Notes: a model not told the origin generated them from the letters alone. A stretch of 64,000 nt of DNA from JABJOR01 sp965603075 (GCA_965603075.1 CBFDBO010000001.1:124001-188000); one strand, 5' to 3'; counted from the first letter of the stretch, positions 9,539-18,203 are shown. Numbers and translations: made by a program.

Positions 9539-10804
9539 TCAGTCTAATGCTTTAAAGATGAGGGAGGCATTTGTTCCACCAAAACCAAATGAATTGGAAA
9601 GGGCAGCCCGAATTTTGCGTTCTTTGGGTTGGTGGGGGACCAAGTCCAGATCACAACCCTCGGACGGATTATCCAGATTCAACGTAGGAGGACAAACCCC
9701 ATCGCGCATAGCAAGGATCGAATACACAGCCTCAACCGCTCCAGCAGCCCCCAACAGATGCCCAACAGCCGATTTAGTGGACGACATGGATAAATCATAA
9801 GCCGCATCACCAAACGCCCGTTTGATGGCGTTAAGCTCGATGGTATCACCGAGGGGTGTGGATGTGCCGTGGGCATTAATATAGTCGATATCTTCTGGGT
9901 TTAACTGCGCGCGCTTCATTGCCGCTTGGACACAACGATAAGCGCCATCGCCCGATTCTGCTGGGGCGGTGATATGATAAGCATCGCCCGACATGCCGTA
10001 ACCGACAACTTCTGCGTAAATCGTCGCACCTCGTTTTTGAGCGTGTTCCAGTTCTTCAAGAATCAAAATACCGGCCCCTTCTCCCATGACAAAACCATCA
10101 CGGTCTTGATCCCAAGGACGAGAAGCTTTTTCTGGGGTCTCATTGAATTTTGTTGATAATGCCTTAGCTTGTGCAAATCCGGCCATGCCAATACGGCAAA
10201 TTGCGGACTCAGCGCCACCAGCCACCATAACATCAGCGTCATCAAGCATGATCATACGGGCTGCATCACCAATAGCGTGCGTGCCTGTGGCGCAGGCCGT
10301 CACAACGGAGTGGTTAGGCCCTTTGAAGCCCCAGCGGATAGAAATATGACCAGAGGCTAGATTGATTAAACTGGCGGGGATGAAAAAAGGTGTCAATCGA
10401 CGGGGGCCAGAATTCTCAACGGTTAGCGTACCCTTAGCAATTTCTGAAAGGCCACCAATGCCTGAGCCCACCATAACACCTGTACGGCATTTGGATTCTT
10501 CATCCTCTGGCATCCACCCTGAATCTTCAACGGCTTGTTGAGCCGCAGCCATAGCATAAACGATAAAATCATCCATACGACGGCGATCTTTCACCGAAAC
10601 GTAATCATCAGGGTTATAGCTACCTTCAGCCCCATCATCAGAAGGGATAATCTGTGCCGCGATTTTGGCTGGAATATCAGATACATCAAAATTTTCAATG
10701 TTATTGATACCACATTCACTGTTCAAAATTCGGCGCCAGTTCGCCTCAATACCACAACCAAGTCCATTAACGATACCTAATCCTGTAACAACAACACGTC
10801 TCAT
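9539..10804 (-). CDS. fabF: Beta-ketoacyl-ACP synthase II FabF
   Basis: FabF elongates acyl-ACP by condensation with malonyl-ACP. The catalytic Cys sits in 'SVVTACATGTHAIGDAARM'; the two His are in 'INAHGTSTPLGDTIE' and 'KSAVGHLLGAAGAVEA'. The frame is open to an ATG at 10816. The ATG at 10804 ('MRRVVVTGLGIV') matches the normal family start and has GGTGA 8 nt upstream, giving 421 aa. It lies downstream of acpP behind two stem-loops, so its expression may be partly uncoupled from the very abundant acpP message. Confidence 0.95.
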   Translation of the reverse strand: MRRVVVTGLGIVNGLGCGIEANWRRILNSECGINNIENFDVSDIPAKIAAQIIPSDDGAEGSYNPDDYVSVKDRRRMDDFIVYAMAAAQQAVEDSGWMPEDEESKCRTGVMVGSGIGGLSEIAKGTLTVENSGPRRLTPFFIPASLINLASGHISIRWGFKGPNHSVVTACATGTHAIGDAARMIMLDDADVMVAGGAESAICRIGMAGFAQAKALSTKFNETPEKASRPWDQDRDGFVMGEGAGILILEELEHAQKRGATIYAEVVGYGMSGDAYHITAPAESGDGAYRCVQAAMKRAQLNPEDIDYINAHGTSTPLGDTIELNAIKRAFGDAAYDLSMSSTKSAVGHLLGAAGAVEAVYSILAMRDGVCPPTLNLDNPSEGCDLDLVPHQPKERKIRAALSNSFGFGGTNASLIFKALD

Positions 10805-10878
10805 TCTAATCACCATTCTTATGTTTTACGCACATTAATATTTATAGAGTTTTAGCACACGAGCACGCCATACCCTAA

Positions 10879-10920
10879 CACAAAACAGGCACCGCATTCA
10901 CTATGTGAAGCAGTGCCTAT
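10879..10920 (-). terminator. Stem-loop with T-run downstream of acpP
   Basis: On the minus strand AGGCACTGCTTCAC, a three-base loop and GTGAATGCGGTGCCT form a stem with one bulged A and one mismatch, followed by GTTTTG. It lies about 85 nt past the acpP stop and before fabF. It could be a partial terminator giving more acpP than fabF message. Confidence 0.55.
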
Positions 10921-10961
10921 ACTGAACTATGCAGTATATAGTCCTATCATATTGTAAATGT

Positions 10962-10985
10962 CAGGGTGATACAAATATCACCCTG
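10962..10985 (-). other. Perfect 10-bp hairpin just after acpP
   Basis: CAGGGTGATA and TATCACCCTG are perfect inverted repeats around a 4-base centre, starting 17 nt after the acpP stop codon on the minus strand. No T-run follows directly, so it looks like an mRNA 3'-end stabiliser or processing stop working with the second stem-loop at 10879-10920, not a classical terminator by itself. Confidence 0.5.
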
Positions 10986-11001
10986 TACAAAATACGTTTG
11001 A

Positions 11002-11238
11002 TTAGGAAATTTGTTCTGTGATCAGATCAACAGCATCTTTGATGGTGAGAATTTTCTCAGCAGCATCATCAGGGATTTCACAGCTGAATTCCTCTTCAAA
11101 TGCCATAACCAATTCGACTGTATCAAGACTATCAGCGCCAAGATCGTCGATGAAGCTTGCGCCCTCGACAACTTTTGCTTCGTCTACACCAAGGTGTTCT
11201 AGAACGATTTTTTTTACGCGTTCAGCTACGTCACTCAT
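11002..11238 (-). CDS. acpP: Acyl carrier protein
   Basis: This 78-aa acidic carrier protein holds the growing acyl chain on a 4'-phosphopantetheine attached to Ser in 'DDLGADSLDTVELVMAFEEEF'. Length and sequence are standard for AcpP. It lies between fabG and fabF on the minus strand, with a 192-nt gap upstream that probably carries its own promoter, and is followed by two stem-loops. Confidence 0.97.
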   Translation of the reverse strand: MSDVAERVKKIVLEHLGVDEAKVVEGASFIDDLGADSLDTVELVMAFEEEFSCEIPDDAAEKILTIKDAVDLITEQIS

Positions 11239-11430
11239 ACTTAGGATCCCTATAAATCAATGGATAAAATTTAGTTTCTGCTTAATTAGCCTTGTCCTTA
11301 ATAAGTATATTAAATTCTTGGCTGCAGGGTGTCGCTTCGTAACATACTTTTTTCTGGTTGACTAGTGCTGTAAACCGCCAAATGCGCCTTATTTCGGCAT
11401 ATTCTAGCTTATTTGGTGGTTAATTTGTCA

Positions 11431-12168
11431 TTAGACCATAGCCATGCCACCATTGATGTGCAAAGTCTGCCCGGTAATGTAGCCCGCTTCTTCACTGGCT
11501 AGGTAGACAACGCCTGCGGAAATATCTTCCACTTCCCCCATTCGAGCCGCTGGAATTCCGCCAGTTATGGAAGATTTTTGATCATCGGTCAGCACATCAG
11601 TCATTGCCGTAACAATGAAACCCGGCGCAACGCAATTTACAGTTATTCCCCGAGAAGCAACTTCCTGCGCCAATGCCTTTGACATGCCCACCATACCAGC
11701 TTTTGAGGCCACATAATTGACCTGACCCGCGTTCCCGGTCTGTCCAACGACAGAAGAAATATTAATGATTCGCCCCCAACGTTGCTTCATCATACCGCGC
11801 AAACTGGCCCGTGACAGTCGGAACGTTGCCGTCAAGTTAACATCAATGACGCTTTGCCAATCTTCATCTTTCATACGCATGGTCAAACCATCACGGGTAA
11901 GACCGGCGTTATTAACCAAAATATCGACACTCCCCATAGCTTCAGAAGCTGTTTTAAGCAATTCATTCGGACCTTCTGGGTCGCTGAGATTGCAGGGAGT
12001 GACATGGGTACGATCGCCTAATTCTGCAGCGAGCGCCTCAAGTGCTTCAACACGGGTTCCCGATAAAGAAACAGTGGCACCTTGTCCGTGCAAAGCACGG
12101 GCAATCGAATTTCCAATACCACCGGAAGCGCCAGTAACAAGGGCATTTTTACCTGTAAGATCGAACAT
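11431..12168 (-). CDS. fabG: 3-oxoacyl-ACP reductase FabG
   Basis: FabG is the NADPH-dependent reductase of the fatty-acid elongation cycle. The 245-aa SDR protein has 'VTGASGGIGNSIARAL', 'LVNNAGLTRDGLTMRM', the catalytic Ser in 'IINISSVVGQTGNAGQ', 'YVASKAGMVGMSKAL', and the typical end 'GYITGQTLHINGGMAMV'. The 'NAGLTRDGL' stretch is characteristic of FabG rather than of other SDRs. It starts 15 nt after fabD. Confidence 0.96.
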   Translation of the reverse strand: MFDLTGKNALVTGASGGIGNSIARALHGQGATVSLSGTRVEALEALAAELGDRTHVTPCNLSDPEGPNELLKTASEAMGSVDILVNNAGLTRDGLTMRMKDEDWQSVIDVNLTATFRLSRASLRGMMKQRWGRIINISSVVGQTGNAGQVNYVASKAGMVGMSKALAQEVASRGITVNCVAPGFIVTAMTDVLTDDQKSSITGGIPAARMGEVEDISAGVVYLASEEAGYITGQTLHINGGMAMV

Positions 12169-12183
12169 TAAAACATCTCCTAC

Positions 12184-13128
12184 TTAATTAATTGCGGCTA
12201 AAACGAGCTCAAGATCAGCCGGTGACCCTACATTCATCGAGGTCATATCACGATTGATTCGCCGTGTCAGGCCACTGAGAACCTTACCAGAACCGAGTTC
12301 AATGAGCGAATCGACTCCCTCACCACTCATCCAAGTGACACTCTCGCTCCAGCGCACCATATGTGTGACTTGCTCAACTAACATATCTTTAATTAGCCCC
12401 GGATCACTTGTGGCAGTGGCCGTTACATTCGTCACGAGCGGAACAGAAGGCGCGTTCATGGTTACCACCCCTAAAGCCTCTGCCATCACATCGGCAGCGG
12501 GTGCCATCATTGAGCAATGGAACGGCGCACTAACGGGCAACAAAATTGCCCTTTTGGCGCCTTGTTCTTTGGCAAATTCAATAGCCCGTTCAACGGCCGC
12601 GACCGCACCGCTGATGACGATCTGTCCCGGTGCATTATCATTGGCACATTGGCAAACTCCGAGAGAGGAAGCTTCTTCGGCAACACTCTTTGCGGCGTCC
12701 ATATCAAGCCCTAACAGCGCTGCCATAGTCCCTTCACCAACAGGGACAGCTTGCTGCATGGCTTGCCCACGGGTTTTAAGCAGGCGCGCGGTATCGACTA
12801 TTGAAAATGTCCCAACAGCCGCTAATGCGGAATACTCACCCAATGAATGCCCCGCCACAAACGTCGCTTTCTCACTCAGTTTAAATCCACCTTGGTTTTC
12901 AAGCACACGTAGGGCAGCCATACTAACGGCCATCAATGCCGGTTGGGCATTTTCCGTCAGCATCAATTCATCAGCCGGTCCCTCAAACATCAATTTTGAT
13001 AATTTTTGTTCAAGAGCGTCATCGACCTCTTGCAATACATGTTTGGCTTCGGGAAAAGCATCAACGAGTTCTTTTCCCATACCGACGGCTTGGGACCCCT
13101 GTCCGGGGAATACAAATGCGCGTGTCAT
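12184..13128 (-). CDS. fabD: Malonyl CoA-ACP transacylase FabD
   Basis: FabD moves malonyl from CoA to ACP to feed FabF. The 314-aa protein starts 'AFVFPGQGSQAVGMGKEL', carries the nucleophile motif 'GHSLGEYSAL' and the late His in 'PVSAPFHCSMM'. It is the first gene of the minus-strand fab cluster, divergent from rpsF across a 449-nt AT-rich gap that must contain its promoter. Confidence 0.96.
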   Translation of the reverse strand: MTRAFVFPGQGSQAVGMGKELVDAFPEAKHVLQEVDDALEQKLSKLMFEGPADELMLTENAQPALMAVSMAALRVLENQGGFKLSEKATFVAGHSLGEYSALAAVGTFSIVDTARLLKTRGQAMQQAVPVGEGTMAALLGLDMDAAKSVAEEASSLGVCQCANDNAPGQIVISGAVAAVERAIEFAKEQGAKRAILLPVSAPFHCSMMAPAADVMAEALGVVTMNAPSVPLVTNVTATATSDPGLIKDMLVEQVTHMVRWSESVTWMSGEGVDSLIELGSGKVLSGLTRRINRDMTSMNVGSPADLELVLAAIN

Positions 13129-13465
13129 CGTTCTCTCTATGTTAATTCGTTAAGTAGAATGAAATAAAAGGACACCGACATCAACAAAGTGTCAAGTCGA
13201 CATCCATTTTCAATTATATGAAAAATTCTTAAAAATAAAAACACCCATATATAGCCCCGTATATAATTATGCTTAATTGTATATCCATTATTTAAAACGG
13301 CTCGTTAAGTCACGTCATAATTAACTTCGTAATTTACGTCTAAATAGCTTTCCCCTACCTTGTTGGAAATGAAAAATATCAAAGGTTAATTTTTAAAAGT
13401 AGATACGTTCAATAAACCTACGAATTATTCTTTAATCTCAATCGTATTATATTGGACAAGAAAGC

Positions 13466-13493
13466 TTGCTCTCCCCCAATCTGTGTGTATAGT
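13466..13493 (+). promoter_or_regulatory. Likely sigma-70 promoter of the rpsF operon
   Basis: TTGCTC at 13466-13471 and TATAGT at 13488-13493 are separated by 16 bp. The -10 is close to consensus, the -35 fair. Transcription would begin near 13500, giving a leader of about 75 nt that contains the stem structure at 13506-13551. Confidence 0.45.
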
Positions 13494-13505
13494 GCGCCGT
13501 TCGTT

Positions 13506-13551
13506 AACCCTGCCGAATGGTTCGGCTATGCCCTGGTTAGATTCCGGGGTT
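13506..13551 (+). promoter_or_regulatory. Candidate S6:S18 autoregulatory leader
   Basis: In the rpsF leader an outer stem (AACCC at 13506-13510 with GGGTT at 13547-13551) encloses a hairpin GCCGAA-TGG-TTCGGC (13512-13526). An unpaired CCG-containing segment lies just before the closing strand. rpsF leaders in many bacteria bind the S6:S18 complex through a CCG bulge that mimics 16S helix 22. The match here is by eye and the exact fold is an inference. Confidence 0.4.
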
Positions 13552-13577
13552 GAGATAATCCAAAGGGAGCATAAAAT

Positions 13578-14021
13578 ATGCCTTTCTATGAAAGCGTGTA
13601 CATCGCACGGCAGGATATTTCTGCCCAACAAGTAGACGCACTTACCGAAACTGTTAAATCTATCATCACCGATCAAGGTGGTTCTGTGCTCAAAGTTGAA
13701 AGCTGGGGCTTACGCACACTTGCGTACCGTGTTAAAAAGAATCGCAAGGGTCACTATGTCCTTTTGAATATTGATGCTCCGGCGGCTGCCATCACAGAGA
13801 TGGAACGTCAGATGCGTATTCACGAAGACGTTCTTCGTTATATGACAATTCGTGTTGATGAACTTGAAGAAGAGCCATCCGTAATGATGCGTTCACAAGG
13901 TTCTGATGACCGCCCTCGTCGCCGTTCATTCGATGATGGCTCCGAAACCGCGGCCGCACCTGCTGCTAAAGCTGTTGCCCCTAGCGAAGCTGAAACCTCA
14001 ACAGAAGGAGCAGAAGCATGA
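13578..14021 (+). CDS. rpsF: 30S ribosomal protein S6
   Basis: This is ribosomal protein S6 of the small-subunit platform, which pairs with S18. The core 'MPFYESVYIARQDISAQQ', 'ESWGLRTLAYRVKKNRKGHYVLLNI' and 'EDVLRYMTIRVDEL' is clear. The 147-aa length includes an Ala/Glu-rich C-terminal tail of about 45 residues, common in alphaproteobacterial S6. The AAAGGGAG ribosome-binding site is strong, and the stop overlaps the rpsR start by 4 nt (ATGA), so the two are translationally coupled. Confidence 0.97.
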   Translation: MPFYESVYIARQDISAQQVDALTETVKSIITDQGGSVLKVESWGLRTLAYRVKKNRKGHYVLLNIDAPAAAITEMERQMRIHEDVLRYMTIRVDELEEEPSVMMRSQGSDDRPRRRSFDDGSETAAAPAAKAVAPSEAETSTEGAEA

Positions 14022-14242
14022 GCCGCTCATTTTTCCGTCGTCGTAAAAGCTGTCCTTTCACTGGCCCAAATGCACCGGCTATTGATTACAAAGACACAAA
14101 ACTGTTGGGTCGCTTTTTGTCCGAACGTGGCAAAATTGTCCCTAGCCGTATTACGGCCGTCTCAAACAAGAAACAACGTCGCTTGGCAACAGCCATCAAA
14201 CGTGCCCGTTTCTTGGCCTTAATTCCGTACGTCGTGAAATAA
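14018..14242 (+). CDS. rpsR: 30S ribosomal protein S18
   Basis: The 74-aa basic protein has the S18 signature 'SCPFTGPNAPAIDYKDTKLL' and 'PSRITAVSNKKQRRLATAIKRARFLALIPYV'. It binds S6 and helix 22 of 16S rRNA. It is coupled to rpsF by a 4-nt overlap and followed by a DUF2232 membrane protein and rplI, the standard alphaproteobacterial order. Confidence 0.98.
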   Translation: MSRSFFRRRKSCPFTGPNAPAIDYKDTKLLGRFLSERGKIVPSRITAVSNKKQRRLATAIKRARFLALIPYVVK

Positions 14243-14288
14243 GTCAGGTCGCCTATCTGACCCAAAGGTTCGAGATTCAGGATAAGTA

Positions 14289-15269
14289 ATGCAAAAAAAT
14301 ATGCTCATAGCAGTTGGAAGTGGTGGATTAAGTGCCATTGCATCTCTGGCGTTCCTAAATGGAATTCCCGGCGCGCTGCTGTTTGTCTATCTTGCAACGT
14401 TACCACTTTTCTTGGTGGCCTTTAGTTTGGGAACAACGTCAGTTTCTGTCGCCTCCATTAGCGGTATTGCAACGGCGGGTCTTCTTGGTGGTTTAATAAC
14501 CGCTATAGCATACACGTTATTCAATGTCGTACCGGCATGGTTTGTTTCTAAACAGAGCCTAAAATCTCAACAGCTTGAAGATGGTTCATACAATTGGTAT
14601 TCGATCGGTAATGTATTGTGTTCATTAGCGATTTTATGTGCTGCATTAATGGTCATTGGGGCATTGGAATTTACCAGTGGCTCAGAACTTTCATTACAGC
14701 TAACCATCGAACAAGCCTTGCATGAAGTGTTCAACATTATGTTTCCGGCAATGAGCCAGCTTGATATGCTCAATGCCATAAACAGATTATCATCCATCTT
14801 TCCCGGTGCTATGGGTAGCTCTTGGGTGGTGATGACAATTGTTAATGCTGTTCTTGCTCAAACCATTGTGGTTCGCATGAAATGCAATATTCGCCCGACA
14901 CCCAAGTTTACCTTGATGGAATTGCCTCAATGGGCAGCCTTACCCCTGATCATAACCGCTGCTGCGGCCCTTGTTCTTGGTGGTGAAGCTCGCTACATGG
15001 CGCAGAATGTTTCCATCATTCTGGCAACCCCATTTTTCTTTTTGGGTTTGTCGGTCATTCATTGGGCGGTCAGACGGGTACAATTTGCGGCAATTGTGCT
15101 TACTGTTTTCTATATCATTATGATCTCTTCCGGCTGGGCTTTAATCCTCGTCGCGGGATTAGGAATGATTGAACAATGGGCTGGTGTCAGATCACGATTT
15201 AATACCGATACGGATAAAAATTTACCTAAATCTGAGAACTCAGACGCTAACGACAATGACGGTCAATAA
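14289..15269 (+). CDS. DUF2232 integral membrane protein
   Basis: This 326-aa hydrophobic protein has about eight predicted membrane segments (for example 'IASLAFLNGIPGALLFVYLATLPLFLV' in part, and 'WAALPLIITAAAALVLGG') and a hydrophilic Asp/Asn-rich tail. A DUF2232-type membrane protein between rpsR and rplI is a constant feature in many alphaproteobacteria; the function is unknown to me, though the fold resembles small membrane S-component or permease-like proteins. It starts 46 nt after rpsR and ends 18 nt before rplI, so it is in the ribosomal-protein operon. Confidence 0.82.
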   Translation: MQKNMLIAVGSGGLSAIASLAFLNGIPGALLFVYLATLPLFLVAFSLGTTSVSVASISGIATAGLLGGLITAIAYTLFNVVPAWFVSKQSLKSQQLEDGSYNWYSIGNVLCSLAILCAALMVIGALEFTSGSELSLQLTIEQALHEVFNIMFPAMSQLDMLNAINRLSSIFPGAMGSSWVVMTIVNAVLAQTIVVRMKCNIRPTPKFTLMELPQWAALPLIITAAAALVLGGEARYMAQNVSIILATPFFFLGLSVIHWAVRRVQFAAIVLTVFYIIMISSGWALILVAGLGMIEQWAGVRSRFNTDTDKNLPKSENSDANDNDGQ

Positions 15270-15287
15270 CGTCTAAAGGAGTATAAA

Positions 15288-15947
15288 ATGGAAGTCATTC
15301 TATTAGAACGAATTGAGAAACTAGGGCAGATGGGGGACATGGTTAGTGTCAAAACCGGTTATGCTCGAAATTATCTCTTACCCCAGAAAAAAGCTCTCCG
15401 GGCAACCGCAGAGAACAAGACACGTTTTGAAACAGAGAAATCACACCTTGAAGCAAACAACCTGAAACTTCGTGATGAAGCTCAGTCCGTTGGTGACAAG
15501 ATGGAAGGCCTTTCTGTTGTTTTGGTACGCCAAGCTGGTGACGCGGGTCAACTATACGGTTCTGTCAGTGCCCGTGATATTGCGGATTCTGTCATTGCAG
15601 GTGGTTTCACCATCACCCGTAATCAGGTCGTATTAGCAAGCCCAATTAAGTCAATTGGCATACATCCAGTGCACATTACATTGCACCCGGAAGTAACCAT
15701 TACCATTTCAACCAACGTAGCACGCTCTGAAGAAGAAGCCGAAGTACAGGCTAAAACAGGTGAAGCAATGAAATCATCTGACGAACTTCAGGATATTGCT
15801 GAAGCGGAAGCTGCTTCTAAAGCGGCTGTTATTGAAGCTGCGGAAGAAATCTTTGAAGAAGGTGCTGCACCGGAAACTGAAGAAGAAGCTGCTGATGACA
15901 GTGAAGCTGAAGTTGAAGCTGCTGTGGAAACAGAAGACAAAGCGTAA
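15288..15947 (+). CDS. rplI: 50S ribosomal protein L9 with long acidic tail
   Basis: L9 has the diagnostic start 'MEVILLERIEKLGQMGDMVSVKTGYARNYLLPQ' (given here in abbreviated sense) and a C-terminal rRNA-binding domain 'LYGSVSARDIADSV...NQVVL'. The family is usually about 150 residues. This protein has 219 because of a tail of about 70 residues made mostly of Glu and Ala after 'ISTNVARSEEEAE'. Such acidic tails occur in alphaproteobacterial L9 but this one is long. A clear terminator follows. Confidence 0.96.
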   Translation: MEVILLERIEKLGQMGDMVSVKTGYARNYLLPQKKALRATAENKTRFETEKSHLEANNLKLRDEAQSVGDKMEGLSVVLVRQAGDAGQLYGSVSARDIADSVIAGGFTITRNQVVLASPIKSIGIHPVHITLHPEVTITISTNVARSEEEAEVQAKTGEAMKSSDELQDIAEAEAASKAAVIEAAEEIFEEGAAPETEEEAADDSEAEVEAAVETEDKA

Positions 15948-15974
15948 GCTAACTCTTTACAGCTATAAGTTATT

Positions 15975-16008
15975 AAAACGGTGTTCTAGAAATAGGCACC
16001 GTTTTTTT
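15975..16008 (+). terminator. Rho-independent terminator after rplI
   Basis: AAAACGGTG and CACCGTTTT form a stem with a loop of about 13 nt, followed by a run of T (CACCGTTTTTTT). It begins 28 nt after the rplI stop and closes the rpsF-rpsR-DUF2232-rplI operon. Confidence 0.85.
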
Positions 16009-16050
16009 ATGAAAAAATTGAAGAAATTCAGACACTATAATTCAGACAAT

Positions 16051-16088
16051 AAAAAACCGCCCTCAGCCGAAGCTAGAGGGCGGCTTTT
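16051..16088 (-). terminator. Rho-independent terminator after cspA
   Basis: CCGCCCTC at 16057-16064 pairs with GAGGGCGG at 16076-16083 around an 11-nt loop. On the minus strand a run of six T follows the stem, so it mainly ends the cspA transcript; the four T on the plus strand could make it work in both directions. Confidence 0.85.
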
Positions 16089-16110
16089 CAGAACTTAACG
16101 CAGCTCGTTG

Positions 16111-16320
16111 TTACTCAACAACAGCTAGGTTTTCGGCAGAAGATTTGCCGTTCTGACCAGGCTGAAGTTCGTAAGAAACTTTCTGACCTTCGTTTAGTGA
16201 ACCCAAGCCAGCGCGTTCAACAGCAGAAATGTGAACGAAGCAATCGCTAGAACCATCTTCTGGTTCGATGAAGCCATAACCTTTAGTTGGGTTAAACCAT
16301 TTTACAGTACCTGTAGCCAT
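16111..16320 (-). CDS. cspA: Cold-shock protein (CspA family)
   Basis: This 69-aa single OB-fold nucleic-acid-binding protein has RNP1 'KGYGFIEPE' and RNP2 'DCFVHISAV' motifs. The frame is open to 16380, but 'MATGTVKWFNPTKGYGF' from ATG 16320 is the normal family start and is used here. A TTGACT/TAACAT promoter upstream predicts a 5' leader of about 140 nt, similar in scale to the thermosensing leaders of cold-shock genes. It has its own terminator, so it is a single-gene unit between the rplI and dnaB transcripts. Confidence 0.95.
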   Translation of the reverse strand: MATGTVKWFNPTKGYGFIEPEDGSSDCFVHISAVERAGLGSLNEGQKVSYELQPGQNGKSSAENLAVVE

Positions 16321-16650
16321 AATATTATATCCTCTAACAAAAGTTAGTATAGTTTGGAACCACACACCATGTGGGCTCATATTTTAAACGATCACATTGT
16401 TAGGGGAGTACTAAGCTAATCGATATACTGGTTATTTAGGAAAGCCAAAACGAATGTAAAACGCAATTAATGTTAATATACTCTTTTAAGAAGTCAATGT
16501 TTTTAATGACCTAAGCGATTTTTTTTTATCCAATACAAGTTAAATCCTCCCCCCCTTAAATCCCTTGATATGGTATTATACCGATTCTATCCCCGTTACT
16601 TTTAGTTATACACATTTCCGCAAGAAAACAGAGAGTGTATTAATACGCTT
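16321..16650. other. Divergent intergenic region cspA / dnaB
   Basis: 330 nt without a gene. It contains the cspA promoter and long leader on the minus strand and, near 16550, a C-rich stretch (CCTCCCCCCC) flanked by two TTAAATCC direct copies. The promoter for dnaB must be in the right end but I cannot place it confidently. Confidence 0.6.
16470..16497 (-). promoter_or_regulatory. Likely cspA promoter
   Basis: On the minus strand TTGACT (16492-16497) and TAACAT (16470-16475) are separated by 16 bp. This is the best sigma-70-like pair in the gap and would start transcription near 16463, giving a cspA leader of about 140 nt. Confidence 0.5.
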
Positions 16651-18189
16651 ATGACAACATCAAATACACATTATGACGCTGTGAACAGCGACTATGAGGC
16701 CTCACACCAAGGTGACAATTTTGGTGAACCCTCTCGAATTGGTGGCCCCGCGTTTCGGACCCTCCCCCATAATATTGAAGCTGAACGGGGTTTGCTTGGT
16801 GCGGTCTTGGTCGACAATCGCGCCCATGAGAAAGTATCAGAATATCTGCGGCCGGAACATTTTGCCACCGGCCAGCACAGCTTAATCTTCGATGCGTGTA
16901 TCAAATTGATAGAGCGGGGACAAATCGCCAACCCGATTACCCTAAAACCTTATTTTGAACAGGCTGAAACATTAACCGACGTGGGCGGCACCAATTACCT
17001 TGGTGAATTGGCTGCCAATGCAGTAACCGTCATCAATGCGGGGGAATATGGTCGGATTATTTATGATCTTCACCTAAAACGTGAATTGATCTCTATTGGC
17101 CAGGATATTGTCGAGCAAGCCTTTGGCGGTGAAGTCGATGAAATCGCCACCAGTCAAATAGAGGAAGCCGAGAAGAGCCTTTATGATCTGGCCTCTACTG
17201 GAAATTACGAAGGAGGCTTCCAATCATTTAAAGAAGCCGTCGTAAAAACAATTGAGCTCGCAGAAGCCGCCCATAAACGCGATGGTGCTTTATCAGGCTG
17301 TACAACGGGTATGCGTGATTTAGATAAATTGTTGGGTGGTCTGCACAAATCGGATTTGTTGATCTTGGCAGCCCGGCCCGCCATGGGAAAGACGGCCTTA
17401 GCGACGAACATCGCTTTTAATGCAGCAAAAACCTATATGGATAGCGAAGGAAAAGAAGGGGCTGTTGTTGGCTTCTTCTCGCTCGAAATGTCGGCTGAAC
17501 AGCTCGCCAGTCGTATTTTGTCTGAACAAGCAGAAATTTCTGCTGATAAAATGCGTAAAGGTGAAGTTCCCGCTGAACAGTTTTTGCGTCTTTCTGCAGC
17601 TGCGCAAACCTTGCACACCTTACCGATCTTTATTGATGATACGCCGGCTTTGACCGTCAGCGCCCTTCGCACACGAGCCCGGCGTTTAAAGCGGCAAAAT
17701 AATTTAGGTCTGATTATTGTTGATTACTTGCAACTACTCCAAGGTTCCAGTAAATCCCGCTCTGATGGACGTGTTCAAGAAGTTTCAGAAATTACCCGTG
17801 GACTTAAGACCTTAGCCAAAGAATTAGATGTTCCGGTAGTCGCCTTATCCCAGCTATCTCGCCAAGTTGAAAACCGTGATGATAAACGCCCTCAACTGGC
17901 TGATTTACGTGAATCAGGTTCCATTGAGCAAGATGCTGATATTGTAATGTTCATTTACCGTGAAGAATATTATCTGGAAAAACTAAAACCAAAAGATACC
18001 CATGATAAGTACGCAGAAGAAATTGCTCGGTGGGAAGACCGCATGGATAAATGTCGCTCACAAGCTGATGTGATTGTCGCAAAACAACGTCACGGCCCTG
18101 TTGGCACGGTTGCCCTGCATTTTCTTGGCGAATTCACCAGATTCTCTGATCTGGATTTGCATCACATACCCTACCAAGATCAACATTAG
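16651..18189 (+). CDS. dnaB: Replicative DNA helicase DnaB
   Basis: DnaB is the hexameric helicase of the replication fork. The 512-aa protein has the N-terminal domain 'LPHNIEAERGLLGAVL', Walker A 'ARPAMGKTALATNIA', Walker B-like 'LGLIIVDYLQLL', and the DnaB signatures 'FFSLEMSAEQLASRIL' and 'LSQLSRQVENRDDKRPQLADL'. There is no sign of an intein. It is followed 14 nt later by alr, as in other alphaproteobacteria. Confidence 0.97.
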   Translation: MTTSNTHYDAVNSDYEASHQGDNFGEPSRIGGPAFRTLPHNIEAERGLLGAVLVDNRAHEKVSEYLRPEHFATGQHSLIFDACIKLIERGQIANPITLKPYFEQAETLTDVGGTNYLGELAANAVTVINAGEYGRIIYDLHLKRELISIGQDIVEQAFGGEVDEIATSQIEEAEKSLYDLASTGNYEGGFQSFKEAVVKTIELAEAAHKRDGALSGCTTGMRDLDKLLGGLHKSDLLILAARPAMGKTALATNIAFNAAKTYMDSEGKEGAVVGFFSLEMSAEQLASRILSEQAEISADKMRKGEVPAEQFLRLSAAAQTLHTLPIFIDDTPALTVSALRTRARRLKRQNNLGLIIVDYLQLLQGSSKSRSDGRVQEVSEITRGLKTLAKELDVPVVALSQLSRQVENRDDKRPQLADLRESGSIEQDADIVMFIYREEYYLEKLKPKDTHDKYAEEIARWEDRMDKCRSQADVIVAKQRHGPVGTVALHFLGEFTRFSDLDLHHIPYQDQH

Positions 18190-18203
18190 GAACAGGGTAT
18201 CTA

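Larger units (their letters stand above)
13129..13577. other. Divergent intergenic region fabD / rpsF
   Basis: The 449-nt gap is very AT-rich in its left two thirds and has no convincing ORF (the frame at 13425-13676 on the minus strand runs into rpsF). The right end holds a likely rpsF promoter and a structured rpsF leader, listed separately. A fabD promoter is expected in the left part, but I cannot place it. Confidence 0.6.

Noticed and set aside
12254..13153. 299-codon plus-strand ORF
   Set aside because: It is antisense to fabD, whose motifs are complete; the ORF has no recognisable domain and Ser/Ala/Thr-rich shadow composition.
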